Below, in pieces: positions 28,637-37,657 of a DNA stretch of 40,983 nucleotides (position 1 is the stretch's first letter; each line of letters begins with the position of its first letter). The notes beneath the pieces are model-generated. The model ran no database searches. It was not told where the DNA came from and saw only the letters and a program-made list of their open reading frames with translations. The stretch comes from an uncultured Bacilli bacterium. GTDB lineage: Bacteria > Bacillota_I > Bacilli_A > RF39 > UBA660. The position numbers and the translations under genes were made by a program. Where the stretch lies: contig CALVQY010000012.1 of assembly GCA_944358355.1 (NCBI GenBank), positions 1 to 40,983 of the forward strand. Reading direction: 5' to 3'.

Positions 28637-29915
28637 AAAGAAATTGAATAGTGATCAGAAAAGAATAGTTAAATGGTTAAAAGTTATCATAGTTTTATGT
28701 ATTGCTATTATTGTCTTAGAACTTGGATATATTTTACTTTCTTACTATAATAGAAGTAATTCTATTGTTTATACTGATACTTTAAATAGTTTTAAAGAAG
28801 TTGATAATGGATATATTATTGTTGGTAATAGTGATTTTAAGAAAAGTGATTTTAATGACTATGAGAAAGATTATAATAAAGCTAAGTTTGCTAAATATAA
28901 TGATGATTTTGAAGTAGAGTTTGAGAATTCCTATACTAAAGGATATGCTTCATATTTTAGTGATGTTATAGAATATAGTGAGGGTTATATCGCTGTTGGT
29001 GGTGCTCAGTTTAGTAAAGAACAAGTTGATGATAATGCAACAGATGGTTTAATTGTTTTGTATGATAAAGAAGGTAGGCAAAAAGATACTAAGACTATTC
29101 AAATATCAGGTGATACAACCTTTAATAAAGTATTATTAGTAGATGATGGCTTTATTGTAATAGGACAGAGTATTTTACAAAATATGGTTATTGGTACTGA
29201 TCCTAAGGCAGGGGCTTTGATGATTAAATATAATTTTGATTTAAAGGAAGAATGGCGTGTTAATTATGGAGGTAGTAAGTCTGGTAATTTTAATGATGCT
29301 ATTATAGATGGTGATTATATTTATTTAGTTGGTAAAGATGCAACTCGCTATGGATTAATTGCTAAATATACATTAGAGGGAGAAAAAGTGTTTACTAAGA
29401 GTTATGAATATACTGATACAGTTGGTTTTAGCTCTATTGTAAAAGTTGGTGATTCTTTCTTTGTGGCAGGTTCTAAAACTATTAATATAGATGCTAAAGA
29501 TGAAGATAAGGTTACTGAAGGATTAATTGTTAAATATAATAGTAATGGTGAAGTAGAAGATGAAGTTACATTTAGTAAGAATAATAATGCTAGATTTAAT
29601 AAAATAATTGAAGATGGTGATAATTTAGTAGTTGTTGGACATACATATAAAATAGATGAGGAAAAGTCATCAGATACTTATAATTATTTAGATTATAGAG
29701 GAATTATTGTTAAGTGTGATAAAGATTTAAAAGAAATATCTAAAGAGACTTTTAATGGAAAAGGTGTTGATTATTTTAGTGATGTAATTAACCTTTCTGA
29801 TGGTTATTTAGTAGGAGGAGCGTCATCTTCAAAAGAACTTGGTAGTAATAATAAGGATTATCGTACTTATTTCTTAAAATATAATAAAGATTTAGAAAAA
29901 GAGTGGTATAAATAA
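28626..29915 (+). CDS. Membrane-anchored beta-propeller-like extracellular protein
   Basis: This 429-residue protein has a basic cytoplasmic start, one membrane helix (about 20-41) and an outer domain of about seven repeats of 50-60 residues. Each repeat has the pattern of a hydrophobic strand with GYIVVG- or GFIVIG-like sequence, then a charged loop, then KYN or KYD and a strand (YIIVGNSDF, YIAVGGAQF, FIVIGQS, FFVAGSK, LVVVGHTY, YLVGGASS). This fits a secreted beta-propeller. No enzyme motif is visible. Its ATG lies within the end of tyrS behind GGAGG, so it is probably co-transcribed under the tyrosine T-box. Function unknown. Confidence 0.75.
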   Translation: MKNKKKLNSDQKRIVKWLKVIIVLCIAIIVLELGYILLSYYNRSNSIVYTDTLNSFKEVDNGYIIVGNSDFKKSDFNDYEKDYNKAKFAKYNDDFEVEFENSYTKGYASYFSDVIEYSEGYIAVGGAQFSKEQVDDNATDGLIVLYDKEGRQKDTKTIQISGDTTFNKVLLVDDGFIVIGQSILQNMVIGTDPKAGALMIKYNFDLKEEWRVNYGGSKSGNFNDAIIDGDYIYLVGKDATRYGLIAKYTLEGEKVFTKSYEYTDTVGFSSIVKVGDSFFVAGSKTINIDAKDEDKVTEGLIVKYNSNGEVEDEVTFSKNNNARFNKIIEDGDNLVVVGHTYKIDEEKSSDTYNYLDYRGIIVKCDKDLKEISKETFNGKGVDYFSDVINLSDGYLVGGASSSKELGSNNKDYRTYFLKYNKDLEKEWYK

Positions 29916-30265
29916 TGCTTTATGTAGTTAAAAGTTTTAAGGAAGATAAGGATACTAGTGGTAATGGTAATCCTCCTTTAAGTGAAGAGGGAGTGCAGTT
30001 TGGAAAAAAATTAAAATTAAGAAATAATGCTATTAATTTTGATATTTGTTATACATCGTACATGTTAAAAGACTTCGGTAGTGCTCTTGTTCTTGTTGGT
30101 GATAAGATTTTAGTAGAAAGAACACATAGTTTAGATAATAATGAAAAGGAAGGGATAATTAATTTTATTAAGTCTCTTCCAAAAGATAAATCTATATTGA
30201 TAGTAGCGGGTGATGAGGTTATTTCTATTATTCAAAAAGAATTTGATTGTATCAAGTTAAAATAA
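29915..30265 (+). CDS. Histidine-phosphatase-like protein lacking the catalytic motif
   Basis: This 116-residue protein follows the layout of phosphoglycerate-mutase-like histidine phosphatases: a first strand (LYVVKSF), NPPLSEEGVQFGKKLK in place of the usual PLTxxGxxQA helix, FDICYTSYMLKDFGSAL like the FDxIYSSPLxRAxxTA block, and a last strand ILIVAGDEV like ilvVtHG. Both catalytic positions are lost: RHG is KSF, and the second His is Gly-Asp. The middle insertion is also missing, so it is about half the usual length. It may be a binding or scaffold remnant. The start overlaps the preceding stop (TAATG), so it belongs to the tyrS transcript. Family membership is moderately sure. Confidence 0.6.
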   Translation: MLYVVKSFKEDKDTSGNGNPPLSEEGVQFGKKLKLRNNAINFDICYTSYMLKDFGSALVLVGDKILVERTHSLDNNEKEGIINFIKSLPKDKSILIVAGDEVISIIQKEFDCIKLK

Positions 30266-30311
30266 ATGTTATAGTATATGTATAAATATATCTAATGAGA
30301 GGTGTTCGGTA

Positions 30312-31706
30312 ATGAAATATAAGAGTATAAGTTTAAATGGGACAGATAAATATCAGTATAGTTTGGTTAAATATGAAAAAAAATATAATGATATAATAAA
30401 GCAATTGAAAACTATAAATGTTGATTTGCTTAATTCAGTTTTACAGTGTCCTAAAATTTATAGTGAAGAAAGTGAGCATCAAGCTTATATGATTGTAAAA
30501 GGTGATGATATAGGAGTTGGTGCTACTTATATTGGTACTAGTTGTGATGAAAAAGATTTAGAAGTAACATTGCAGCTCGATGAAGAGAAATTTGATGATG
30601 ACTTAGATATGTATAAATTTATTGAACAGTTAGTAGATTCTTTAGGACGTTACTTTTATGAAAAAAATAATGTTTATATTAATTTAATTAATAAGATAGA
30701 TTTGTCTAAATATAATGGTTTTAAGTATAAAAGAGAATATCATTATATGAGTATGGATACATATTGTTGTAGTAATAAGAAATATAATGAGATTATACCT
30801 TTAATTTTAAAAGAAATTAAAAATTGTGAGGATACTTTAGTTTCTTGGAGGCAGACTTGGCTACAAAGTTTAGAACATGTTGATTATTCTGATTTACATT
30901 ATTTATATGATGAGAATCATCTTAATGAAATGGGCATCCCTAAGAAATATATGGATGTACCAATAGATGAAATGTTTAATAAAGTAGATACTGTTACATG
31001 GTCTAATATTAACTCAAAGACTAGTAAAAGAGAGATTACTTTTAATGTTGATGGTGATGTTAGATTTTCTAAAAGGACTAAGAATCCTAATGGTAATTCT
31101 TATAAGTTTAGTTATAATGTATTAAGAGATGGCTTTAAATTAAAAAGTGGAGAAATTTCTTTTCTAAATAGTAAAAATAACATTGAAGTGAAAAATCCTA
31201 ATTTAGAAATATCTAAAGATAAAGAGGAAAATAAAGTATCTATTAAATATATTAGTCCTGTAGTTAATAATCGTTCTTTATTTGTACAAGCTTTAATTAG
31301 AGATAATTTAGTAGAAAAGTGTTATGTTGATTACCGTATTCATAAGATGAATGGAAAAATTAAAAGAATGTATTTATTAAGAGAAAATGCAGGAAATTAT
31401 AATGTTAATTATCGTACTAAAAAAGGTGATGTTTCTAGAATTTATGGTGGTTTTATTCCTTCAGGAAAAGATATAGAATCAGTTAATGCACTTATGGATA
31501 AAACAACAGATGCGGTTAATTATATAGATGAAAATGCTTTTTCTTATACTACTATTTCTGATTTAATTAATTGTGTAGATATTATAGATTTATTAAAAAA
31601 TATTAAAGGAGAAATACCTTTACCTTATTTACAAGAACAAATTGAAAATTTTATTTCTGAATTTGAATATATTAAAGAAAATGGTAAAGTAAAAAAACTG
31701 CAATGA
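30312..31706 (+). CDS. GNAT-like protein of unknown function
   Basis: This 464-residue protein has an N-terminal region (about 15-150) resembling a GNAT acyltransferase fold: a receding strand with IGVGATYIGTS, then a strand LEVTLQLDE, a helix with FIEQLVDSLGRYFYEK and a final GFKYKREYHYMSM. The acetyl-CoA loop (Q/RxxGxG/A) is not clear. Residues 150-240 are helical with a Trp-rich stretch (VSWRQTWLQSLEH), and the C-terminal half is beta-rich (240-400). No signal peptide or membrane segment is seen. AGAGGTG lies 8 bases before the ATG. The gene ends in a bidirectional terminator shared with rpsD. Activity and substrate are unknown. Confidence 0.65.
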   Translation: MKYKSISLNGTDKYQYSLVKYEKKYNDIIKQLKTINVDLLNSVLQCPKIYSEESEHQAYMIVKGDDIGVGATYIGTSCDEKDLEVTLQLDEEKFDDDLDMYKFIEQLVDSLGRYFYEKNNVYINLINKIDLSKYNGFKYKREYHYMSMDTYCCSNKKYNEIIPLILKEIKNCEDTLVSWRQTWLQSLEHVDYSDLHYLYDENHLNEMGIPKKYMDVPIDEMFNKVDTVTWSNINSKTSKREITFNVDGDVRFSKRTKNPNGNSYKFSYNVLRDGFKLKSGEISFLNSKNNIEVKNPNLEISKDKEENKVSIKYISPVVNNRSLFVQALIRDNLVEKCYVDYRIHKMNGKIKRMYLLRENAGNYNVNYRTKKGDVSRIYGGFIPSGKDIESVNALMDKTTDAVNYIDENAFSYTTISDLINCVDIIDLLKNIKGEIPLPYLQEQIENFISEFEYIKENGKVKKLQ

Positions 31707-31717
31707 TGCAGTTTTTT
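31692..31717. terminator. Bidirectional terminator shared with rpsD
   Basis: A perfect 11-bp stem AAAAAACTGCA/TGCAGTTTTTT with a 4-base loop works on both strands. It covers the stop of the GNAT-like gene and touches the stop of rpsD. Confidence 0.88.
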
Positions 31718-32318
31718 ACTTGTTATAAAATTCAACGATTAATGATTCATTGATATCCATGTTAAGTTCATTTCTTTCAGGATATCTTACATATGTACCT
31801 TCTTTTTTGTTTTCATCAAAAGTTACATATTCAACACGTTTATTAACTTTAGATAGTGCTTCATTAGCAGCTTTATGATCTTTAGAATTTTCTTTTAATG
31901 CAATAACACTACCTGGCTTAACTCTGTATGATGGAATATCTACTTTCTTACCATCTACAGTGATGTGTCCATGGTTTACAAGTTGTCTTGCTCCACGACG
32001 AGTAGTTGCAAATCCCATACGATATACTAAATTATCTAGACGAGATTCTAATAAAATTAAGAAGTTAGTACCATGTACACCTGGCATTTTAGCAGCTTCA
32101 TTAAAAGTCTTTCTAAATTGCTTTTCATTTACACCATACATAAAACGTAATTTTTGTTTTTCTTTTAATTGTGTCCCATAGTCACTTGGTTTACCATGTC
32201 TTGCATTTCCATGTTGTCCTGGTCCATATGGTCTTTTAGCAAGTTCTTTACCAGTTTCAGTTAAAGAAAAACCTACACGTCTTGATTGTTTGTAACTTGG
32301 TCCTGTATATCTTGCCAT
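31716..32318 (-). CDS. rpsD: 30S ribosomal protein S4
   Basis: S4 is a primary 16S rRNA-binding assembly protein, 200 residues, full length. The start [20 protein letters not shown], the PYGPGQHG block and an S4 domain ([35 protein letters not shown]) are plain. It is the zinc-free form with no N-terminal cysteines. AAAGGAG precedes the ATG. It is transcribed alone against its neighbours from a strong promoter and a leader of about 145 bases. In Bacillus S4 represses its own synthesis through such a leader. Confidence 0.98.
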   Translation of the reverse strand: MARYTGPSYKQSRRVGFSLTETGKELAKRPYGPGQHGNARHGKPSDYGTQLKEKQKLRFMYGVNEKQFRKTFNEAAKMPGVHGTNFLILLESRLDNLVYRMGFATTRRGARQLVNHGHITVDGKKVDIPSYRVKPGSVIALKENSKDHKAANEALSKVNKRVEYVTFDENKKEGTYVRYPERNELNMDINESLIVEFYNK

Positions 32319-32466
32319 AATTTTCTCCTTTCATTATATTTGCATTCTCTTGATCAGTCTTCACCATTTATTCAGGGAGTATTTCTTTCACCTTCCAGCA
32401 CAAAAGTTACTAAAACTTTCGAAAACACATTGAATAAAGTAAGACATTGCTGTTTCAAGTAAATTG
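32319..32466 (-). promoter_or_regulatory. Structured rpsD leader, probable S4 autoregulation site
   Basis: The untranslated leader of rpsD can form a long-range 8-bp helix, TTTATTCA (complement of 32431-32438) with TGAATAAA (complement of 32367-32374), around a local GAAAGTT/AACTTT hairpin. Such long leaders bind S4 in Bacilli. That this one does is inferred from position and structure. Confidence 0.6.
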
Positions 32467-32473
32467 CTCTAAT

Positions 32474-32502
32474 ATCATATTATGAAAATTTCTTTTTGTC
32501 AA
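32474..32502 (-). promoter_or_regulatory. rpsD promoter
   Basis: On the minus strand a consensus TTGACA (32502-32497), a 17-base spacer and TATGAT (32479-32474). This is among the best promoters in the window, fitting a ribosomal protein gene. Confidence 0.85.
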
Positions 32503-32562
32503 GTTTTAGTAGCAAAAAAATATAGTTTATGTTATGATGTTATAGTAGAGGTGATGATATAG

Positions 32563-34281
32563 ATGCGTGGTACTTTGTTATTTATTATTACTGCTATTAT
32601 AATTCTTTTGATTGTAGTTATTATCATTATCACTTTACTTAAAAGAAAACATAAAAGATATTTTCAAGATATATATGATGAACTAGAGCGTGAAAAAAAC
32701 TTAATTGGTAGTACTCCTGTTCTTTTAGAACTTTCTAAACTAGAGCCTATTATAAAAAATGAAAAAATGGAAGAGAAATATCAAAAGTGGGAAGATAGAT
32801 TTGATACTATTAAAAATGAAGAATTACCTAAAATTGATGATATGCTTATTGAATTAGATACTTTGCTTGATAAAAAAGAATATAAAACTGCTAAGTTTAG
32901 AATTGCTAAATGCGAGATGGAAGTATATAAAGTTAGAGAACAGGCGAATGATTTACTTGAACAGATAAAAGAAATAACTTTAAGTGAAGAGAAATATAGA
33001 AGTATTATTAGTAAACTTAAGACAAAGTATAGGGCTTTAAATAAAGAGTATAATGATCATAAAAATCTTTATGAGGAAATGGCTGAAGCGATTGAATTAC
33101 AACTTGAAAATATAGAAAAAAGATTTTTAGAGTTTGAGAAGGCTATGGATGAGAATATGTATAGCGATGTTGTTCATATTGTTAAAGCCTTAGATACAAT
33201 GGTTGAACATATGAATATAGTTGTATCAGAAGTTCCTGATTTGATGCTTATGTGTCGGCAAATGATTCCTAAAAGAATTAAAGAAATTGAAGATACTTCT
33301 AAAGATATGATAGAAAAAGGATATCCTATTGAATATTTGAATCTAGATTATAATTTAGAAGAATCACGTAAAAATGTTAATACTATTCTTGATAGAATTA
33401 AAGTTTTAAATCTTGAAGATTGCATGTTTGAACTTAAAACAATATTAGATTATTTAGATAGTATTTTTGTTGACTTTGAAAAAGAAAGACTTTCTCGTAA
33501 AGTATATGAGGAGGGAATAAGAGATTTTGCAAAAAAACTTAAGAAGACTGATAAAGTGGTTACAGATATTTATGAACAGTTAGATGATATTAAAAATATG
33601 TATGATCTAAATGAAGAAGATGTTAATATTATTTATGAAGTTAATAAAGATTTAACATCTATTAAGGATGATTATAAAAATCTTATTAATCGAGTTAAAA
33701 ATAAGGCAACACCATATTCTTTAGTTACGAAAGAAGTGGATGAACTTACTTTGAGACTTAAACAGACCGAATCTACTTTGGATGTAGCTTTGAAAAGTCT
33801 TGGTAATATGTATGAAGATGAACAAAGAGCTAGAGAACAGCTTGAAGAGATTGATAAATTATTAAAAGAATGTAAAGAGAAGATGAGAGAGTTTAAGTTA
33901 CCTATAATTAGTGATAACTATTTTGTTGAGCTTAATGAAGCGAATGAAGCTATTTTGGAAGTTGTAAAAGAATTATCTAAGAAACCTATTGTTATAAAAA
34001 CGCTTAATACAAGAGTAGATACAGCTAGAGATTTAGTTTTAAAACTTTATAATACAACTCTTAATATGATTAATAAGGCTAAATTAACAGAGATGGCTAT
34101 AGTTTATGGTAATAGATATAGATTCTTACATGAAGATATAGATATGGGGCTTGAGAAAGCAAGTAGTTTGTTTTTTAAAGGTAGTTATGATGCGGCTTTG
34201 AAAATATGCATAAATACACTTACTAGTGTTGATGATGGTATTGAAGGAAAGTTGAAGGAATATGAAAAGAATATTAGATGA
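32563..34281 (+). CDS. ezrA: Septation ring regulator EzrA
   Basis: EzrA is a membrane-anchored regulator of FtsZ ring formation in Bacilli. The protein has one N-terminal membrane helix (about 5-26) and then almost only coiled-coil spectrin-like repeats to its end, with 572 residues against about 560-570 in the family. The C-terminal MAIVYGNRYR block followed by ID, then LFFKGSYDAAL, is the EzrA signature. GAGGTGAT precedes the ATG; a TATGAT (32533-32538) upstream is a possible -10. It overlaps the pilin-like gene by 20 bases, so that protein may work with division or the cell surface. Confidence 0.92.
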   Translation: MRGTLLFIITAIIILLIVVIIIITLLKRKHKRYFQDIYDELEREKNLIGSTPVLLELSKLEPIIKNEKMEEKYQKWEDRFDTIKNEELPKIDDMLIELDTLLDKKEYKTAKFRIAKCEMEVYKVREQANDLLEQIKEITLSEEKYRSIISKLKTKYRALNKEYNDHKNLYEEMAEAIELQLENIEKRFLEFEKAMDENMYSDVVHIVKALDTMVEHMNIVVSEVPDLMLMCRQMIPKRIKEIEDTSKDMIEKGYPIEYLNLDYNLEESRKNVNTILDRIKVLNLEDCMFELKTILDYLDSIFVDFEKERLSRKVYEEGIRDFAKKLKKTDKVVTDIYEQLDDIKNMYDLNEEDVNIIYEVNKDLTSIKDDYKNLINRVKNKATPYSLVTKEVDELTLRLKQTESTLDVALKSLGNMYEDEQRAREQLEEIDKLLKECKEKMREFKLPIISDNYFVELNEANEAILEVVKELSKKPIVIKTLNTRVDTARDLVLKLYNTTLNMINKAKLTEMAIVYGNRYRFLHEDIDMGLEKASSLFFKGSYDAALKICINTLTSVDDGIEGKLKEYEKNIR

Positions 34282-34885
34282 AAAGGGAAAAGGTAGTTAT
34301 GAGTTTTTAACAGTAGTGGTAGTTTGTTTAATACTAGCATCTATTCTTTTAGTGTTAGCGATTAGAAATGGTGAAAAAGAGAAAAGAGAAGTTTTTAGAT
34401 ATAATGCTAAGACTATTGGTATTAATGCTATTGATTATGAATATAGAAAAGCTAGTAGTATAGTTTATTTATATGAATTAATTGATGACGGACTAGTAAG
34501 TGAAGTTAAAAATAACTTCAGTGGTGATAAGTTTTGTGATTATTATGAATCTAAGGTTGAATTCGAAGATGATAAAAAGCTTGTTACATTAAAGTGTGGT
34601 AATTATTTGATTTATAGACAAGATATTACTGAAAAGGACTATAGTATATATAGAGTTAATAATTGGACATTTGATGAATTAAGTGGAAATAATGTAGATG
34701 TTAAAGATGTTTATTCCTTAACAAAAAATGGTAAAGATTTACTTGGTGGGTATTATGAAGAAGGATTATTTGTTAAACTTGTAATGGATAAGTATGGTGA
34801 AGAATATAATAGTTTGAAAGATATTAAAAAAGATTTTGATGTTTTAGAGAAGAAAGCTTATAGAAAAAGGGTATTAGTTGACTAG
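34262..34885 (+). CDS. Small membrane protein with pilin-like N-terminus
   Basis: I do not recognise this 207-residue protein. Its start (GKGSYEFLTVVVVCLILASI) resembles the N-terminus of TadE-type or pseudopilin proteins: a Gly-rich basic leader, then a Glu just ahead of a long hydrophobic helix (about 14-35). The rest is a charged outer domain with two Cys (FCDYYESK and LKCGNY), about 25 residues apart, that could form a disulfide. No prepilin peptidase or assembly ATPase is in the window. It overlaps the end of ezrA and is probably co-transcribed. The pilin resemblance is weak and may reflect only a common anchor shape. Confidence 0.55.
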   Translation: MKRILDEKGKGSYEFLTVVVVCLILASILLVLAIRNGEKEKREVFRYNAKTIGINAIDYEYRKASSIVYLYELIDDGLVSEVKNNFSGDKFCDYYESKVEFEDDKKLVTLKCGNYLIYRQDITEKDYSIYRVNNWTFDELSGNNVDVKDVYSLTKNGKDLLGGYYEEGLFVKLVMDKYGEEYNSLKDIKKDFDVLEKKAYRKRVLVD

Positions 34886-34955
34886 AATGTTAATTATGCT
34901 CTTTTTTGTTTCTTTTTTTCGTGTTATAATACTAATATATGAGGTGATGATATAG

Positions 34956-35711
34956 ATGAATAATAAAGAAAAAGATTTTTTTGATAGTCCTAGTATGATA
35001 ACTTTTATTATAATTGGGCTTTTAATAATTTTAATAATTTTATCCCAATCTTTTGCTATTCAAAGTCATTTGGGAGCTTCTGACATTTTTAGATCAATTA
35101 TTAATCATAATAGTATATATTTACTAAGTTTAATTTATTTTGTTTTAATTAGGTTTAAGTTTGGTAAAAAATACTTTGATTATTTAAATGTTATAATGTT
35201 TGTTTTCTATTTATTAACAACTTTTGCTAGTTTATTTACAATATTTCAATCTTTTGGATTTTCTTCAATTCTATCATTAAGTTTTAATGTTATACTTACT
35301 TTATACTTTGGATATTCTTTCTTTAGTGATACTGCTATAGGTAAAGACTTAAAACTTTCTGATAGTCCTTTAGCAGAAATTAAAAATTTACAATATTTTT
35401 ATTTGTTAATTGGTATTATTGCAATTGAATTAGTTGTTTCTTTAATTTCTGTTGGTAATTTTGAAGAAGTTGTTGTTTATCTATTGGAAGCTATATATGA
35501 ATTTTTATTAGTTAGATACATTTATTTGTATAAAGAATATATAGATGATAAAAATGCTAAAAAGGTTGAAAAGACAGTAGAAAAAATAGTTGAAGTTAAT
35601 AAGGTTGAAGATGATAAAGTTGAAGTTAAAGAAGATAGTGATATCAAAAAGAAAAAAAATACTAATAAGAAAACTAAGACTACTAAAAAGAAAGGGGAGG
35701 ATGATAAGTAA
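34956..35711 (+). CDS. Polytopic membrane protein with Lys-rich tail
   Basis: This protein of unknown family has about six membrane segments within residues 15-195 and a hydrophilic C-terminal tail of 50 residues made of alternating Lys and Glu/Asp/Val, ending in KKKKNTNKKTKTTKKKG. The tail is low-complexity and probably cytoplasmic, possibly binding nucleic acid or acidic partners. A TATAAT at 34925-34930 and GAGGTGAT precede the ATG. It overlaps the next start by one base and opens a five-gene run ending with a cysteine protease. Confidence 0.65.
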   Translation: MNNKEKDFFDSPSMITFIIIGLLIILIILSQSFAIQSHLGASDIFRSIINHNSIYLLSLIYFVLIRFKFGKKYFDYLNVIMFVFYLLTTFASLFTIFQSFGFSSILSLSFNVILTLYFGYSFFSDTAIGKDLKLSDSPLAEIKNLQYFYLLIGIIAIELVVSLISVGNFEEVVVYLLEAIYEFLLVRYIYLYKEYIDDKNAKKVEKTVEKIVEVNKVEDDKVEVKEDSDIKKKKNTNKKTKTTKKKGEDDK

Positions 35712-36052
35712 TGAAAGATTTGTTTGATGAAATAGATGAAGAAAGAAAAGAATTGCCAAAGTTAAAGAAAATAAGTAATGAAGTACAAAAGAAACGTAAT
35801 TATAATTTTTATCAGCAGTTAGCGGTATGTTTGTTTATATTTTTATTTGTTACAGGTATTATTTTAGGAAATTTGTTTCCTGCTTGTAGTGAGACTTCAA
35901 ATTTATTTTCAACTTGTACAAAAACAGAATATAATTTGTCTTTAACACTTTTGTTTTGGCTTGCTAGTTTTGTTTTTTGTAGTTTAATATATGGTTTAGG
36001 AGAAGTTATTGGCCTTTTAAATGCACTTGTTAATAATACAAAGAGAAAGTAG
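35711..36052 (+). CDS. Small two-helix membrane protein
   Basis: This 113-residue protein has a charged cytoplasmic start (about 1-32), a first membrane helix (36-56), an outer loop with two Cys (PACSETSNLFSTCTKTE) that can pair, and a second helix (77-100). No family is recognised. The layout resembles small membrane proteins that hold a partner complex. Its ATG overlaps the preceding stop, behind GGGGAGG. Confidence 0.65.
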   Translation: MKDLFDEIDEERKELPKLKKISNEVQKKRNYNFYQQLAVCLFIFLFVTGIILGNLFPACSETSNLFSTCTKTEYNLSLTLLFWLASFVFCSLIYGLGEVIGLLNALVNNTKRK

Positions 36053-36060
36053 ATGTTATT

Positions 36061-37020
36061 ATGGAAAGAAATGTGAGAAAAGTTAAGAATGTAGATAATA
36101 TTAATACAAAAGTTATTTATTATAATGTTGCAAGAGAAAAAATTGAGAGAAAAAGAGCTAAGAAGTTTATGATTAAAAGGCTTAAGATGACTGGAGCTAT
36201 TTTAGGTGCAGTTTCGGTTTTCTTAAGTGGAGCTTTGTATAATCCTTTTAACGATAAGGAAAGTGATACTAGTACTAATGTAGCTGTAAGTGATTATGAT
36301 GATACTTATAAAATAAATACAAGTGTTAGTTCTTTATCTAATCTTAATGTTGTTTTTGTTAATGATGGTATTACTAATAATATAGAGGAGAAAATAGGTG
36401 AACCCCTTGAGGAAGCTGGACTTGATTTTAAGTGGGAGGATATTTCTTCTTTGGATTTAGATGGAACAGAAACTGTTGTTTCTTTTACTCCGTATGTTGA
36501 TACGAAGCCTAAAGTTATTGCTAATTACAATGATGGAAACAGTTATTCAGATGCTTTAGCAGCAGCTTTTGCAAGTTCTGTTGGTTCGTTAGAAGATTCT
36601 CTTGTTACTATTCAAAAAGGTGTTCATGATACTACTAGCAATGATAATAGCTTATGTCCTTCAGATGTTGAGAAAGCTATTGATGGTAGAGATGTTACTT
36701 CTGTTACCGTTGCTGTTCCTATTGATAATTTTAATAATATGGATTTAAATTTAGATGATAGATATGATCTTACAAATATTGTTGTAGAAGGTTTAGCAAG
36801 ATTTCAAGCATATACTAATGATTATAGTCTAGAAGATTCTAGTTGTTTAAAAAGAATTAAAAGTGGGGAGAATCTTTCACATGAGCTTAGAACATTGAAT
36901 AATATGGATGATTATACAACAGTACAAGAAGGTTCTATTTATCTAGCTAGATTACCTAAAGCTTTTAAAGATGATGTTGATATTCATATTATGGGATTTG
37001 AGAAAGGTAAATCTTACTAA
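36061..37020 (+). CDS. Single-pass membrane protein with extracellular domain
   Basis: This 319-residue protein has a basic cytoplasmic N-terminus of about 45 residues, one membrane helix (about 47-64) and an outer alpha/beta domain. The outer domain has alternating strands and helices (LNVVFVNDGI, TETVVSFTPYV, VTSVTVAVPID, LTNIVVEGLARF). The order weakly recalls N-acetylmuramoyl-L-alanine amidases, but no zinc His or Glu set can be placed, so I do not claim it. Two Cys may form a disulfide. It lies 8 bases after the small membrane protein and 11 before the next gene, in a tight run that probably encodes one membrane-associated system. Confidence 0.6.
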   Translation: MERNVRKVKNVDNINTKVIYYNVAREKIERKRAKKFMIKRLKMTGAILGAVSVFLSGALYNPFNDKESDTSTNVAVSDYDDTYKINTSVSSLSNLNVVFVNDGITNNIEEKIGEPLEEAGLDFKWEDISSLDLDGTETVVSFTPYVDTKPKVIANYNDGNSYSDALAAAFASSVGSLEDSLVTIQKGVHDTTSNDNSLCPSDVEKAIDGRDVTSVTVAVPIDNFNNMDLNLDDRYDLTNIVVEGLARFQAYTNDYSLEDSSCLKRIKSGENLSHELRTLNNMDDYTTVQEGSIYLARLPKAFKDDVDIHIMGFEKGKSY

Positions 37021-37031
37021 ATGGTGATTAT

Positions 37032-37646
37032 ATGGATGATGAAAAATGGCAGAAGAAAAGAAGAGAATTAGCGGTTAGTAAAGGACTTATTAAAGGCAAA
37101 GATTATACATCTTATAGAAAAGTTTTGAATTTGTATAAGAAAGGCTTTGAAGAACTTTTAAATCAAAGGCTTAATTTTTTAGAATTAGACAAGAAAATAG
37201 AAGACAGCAATTTATATTTTTCACCTTCTACTTCGTGGTTAAATGTTATTGAAAAGTCTAATATAAGATCTAAATATTTTTATTGTTTAAATCAGTTTTA
37301 TGTTGAAAAATTAGATATAAGATATTTAGATATTTTAAAAGATAAAGATAGTGTTGATCAGGAAGTGTTGGATATAATTTCTAGTACATGTAAAGATGTA
37401 CTTAAAAGAGATGGTGTTAAGACAGTTACTTATTTACCTACTTTACCAGATAGAATTGTTAATAATGGTTCGATAGTATTAGAACTTGTTTATGGACGTA
37501 ATTTAGAGTCTTTAACTGATGATGAGTTTATTATTAATTTAAAAAAACAACGGGAGTTTTTAAATACTTTTAAAGTAGAGATTCAGGATATTATTAAAGA
37601 TAACTTTAATATTGAAGGTGTTGTTTTTACATCTAAGATGGTATAG
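37032..37646 (+). CDS. Conserved-looking cytoplasmic protein of unknown function
   Basis: This 204-residue soluble protein has no signal or membrane segment. It is helical in the first half (WQKKRRELAVSKGLIKG, LYKKGFEELLNQRL) and mixed in the second, with a strand SIVLELVYGRNLESL. No family is recognised. GGTGAT precedes the ATG, and the protease gene follows after 11 bases with a strong ribosome binding site, so it might be a chaperone or immunity-type partner. That is a guess from order. Confidence 0.6.
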   Translation: MDDEKWQKKRRELAVSKGLIKGKDYTSYRKVLNLYKKGFEELLNQRLNFLELDKKIEDSNLYFSPSTSWLNVIEKSNIRSKYFYCLNQFYVEKLDIRYLDILKDKDSVDQEVLDIISSTCKDVLKRDGVKTVTYLPTLPDRIVNNGSIVLELVYGRNLESLTDDEFIINLKKQREFLNTFKVEIQDIIKDNFNIEGVVFTSKMV

Positions 37647-37657
37647 GGGGTGAAAAG

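Noticed and set aside
35508-35759. Minus-strand ORF over the Lys-rich tail
   Set aside because: It is a Phe/Ile/Leu-rich antisense reading of Lys/Glu/Asn codons, not a gene.
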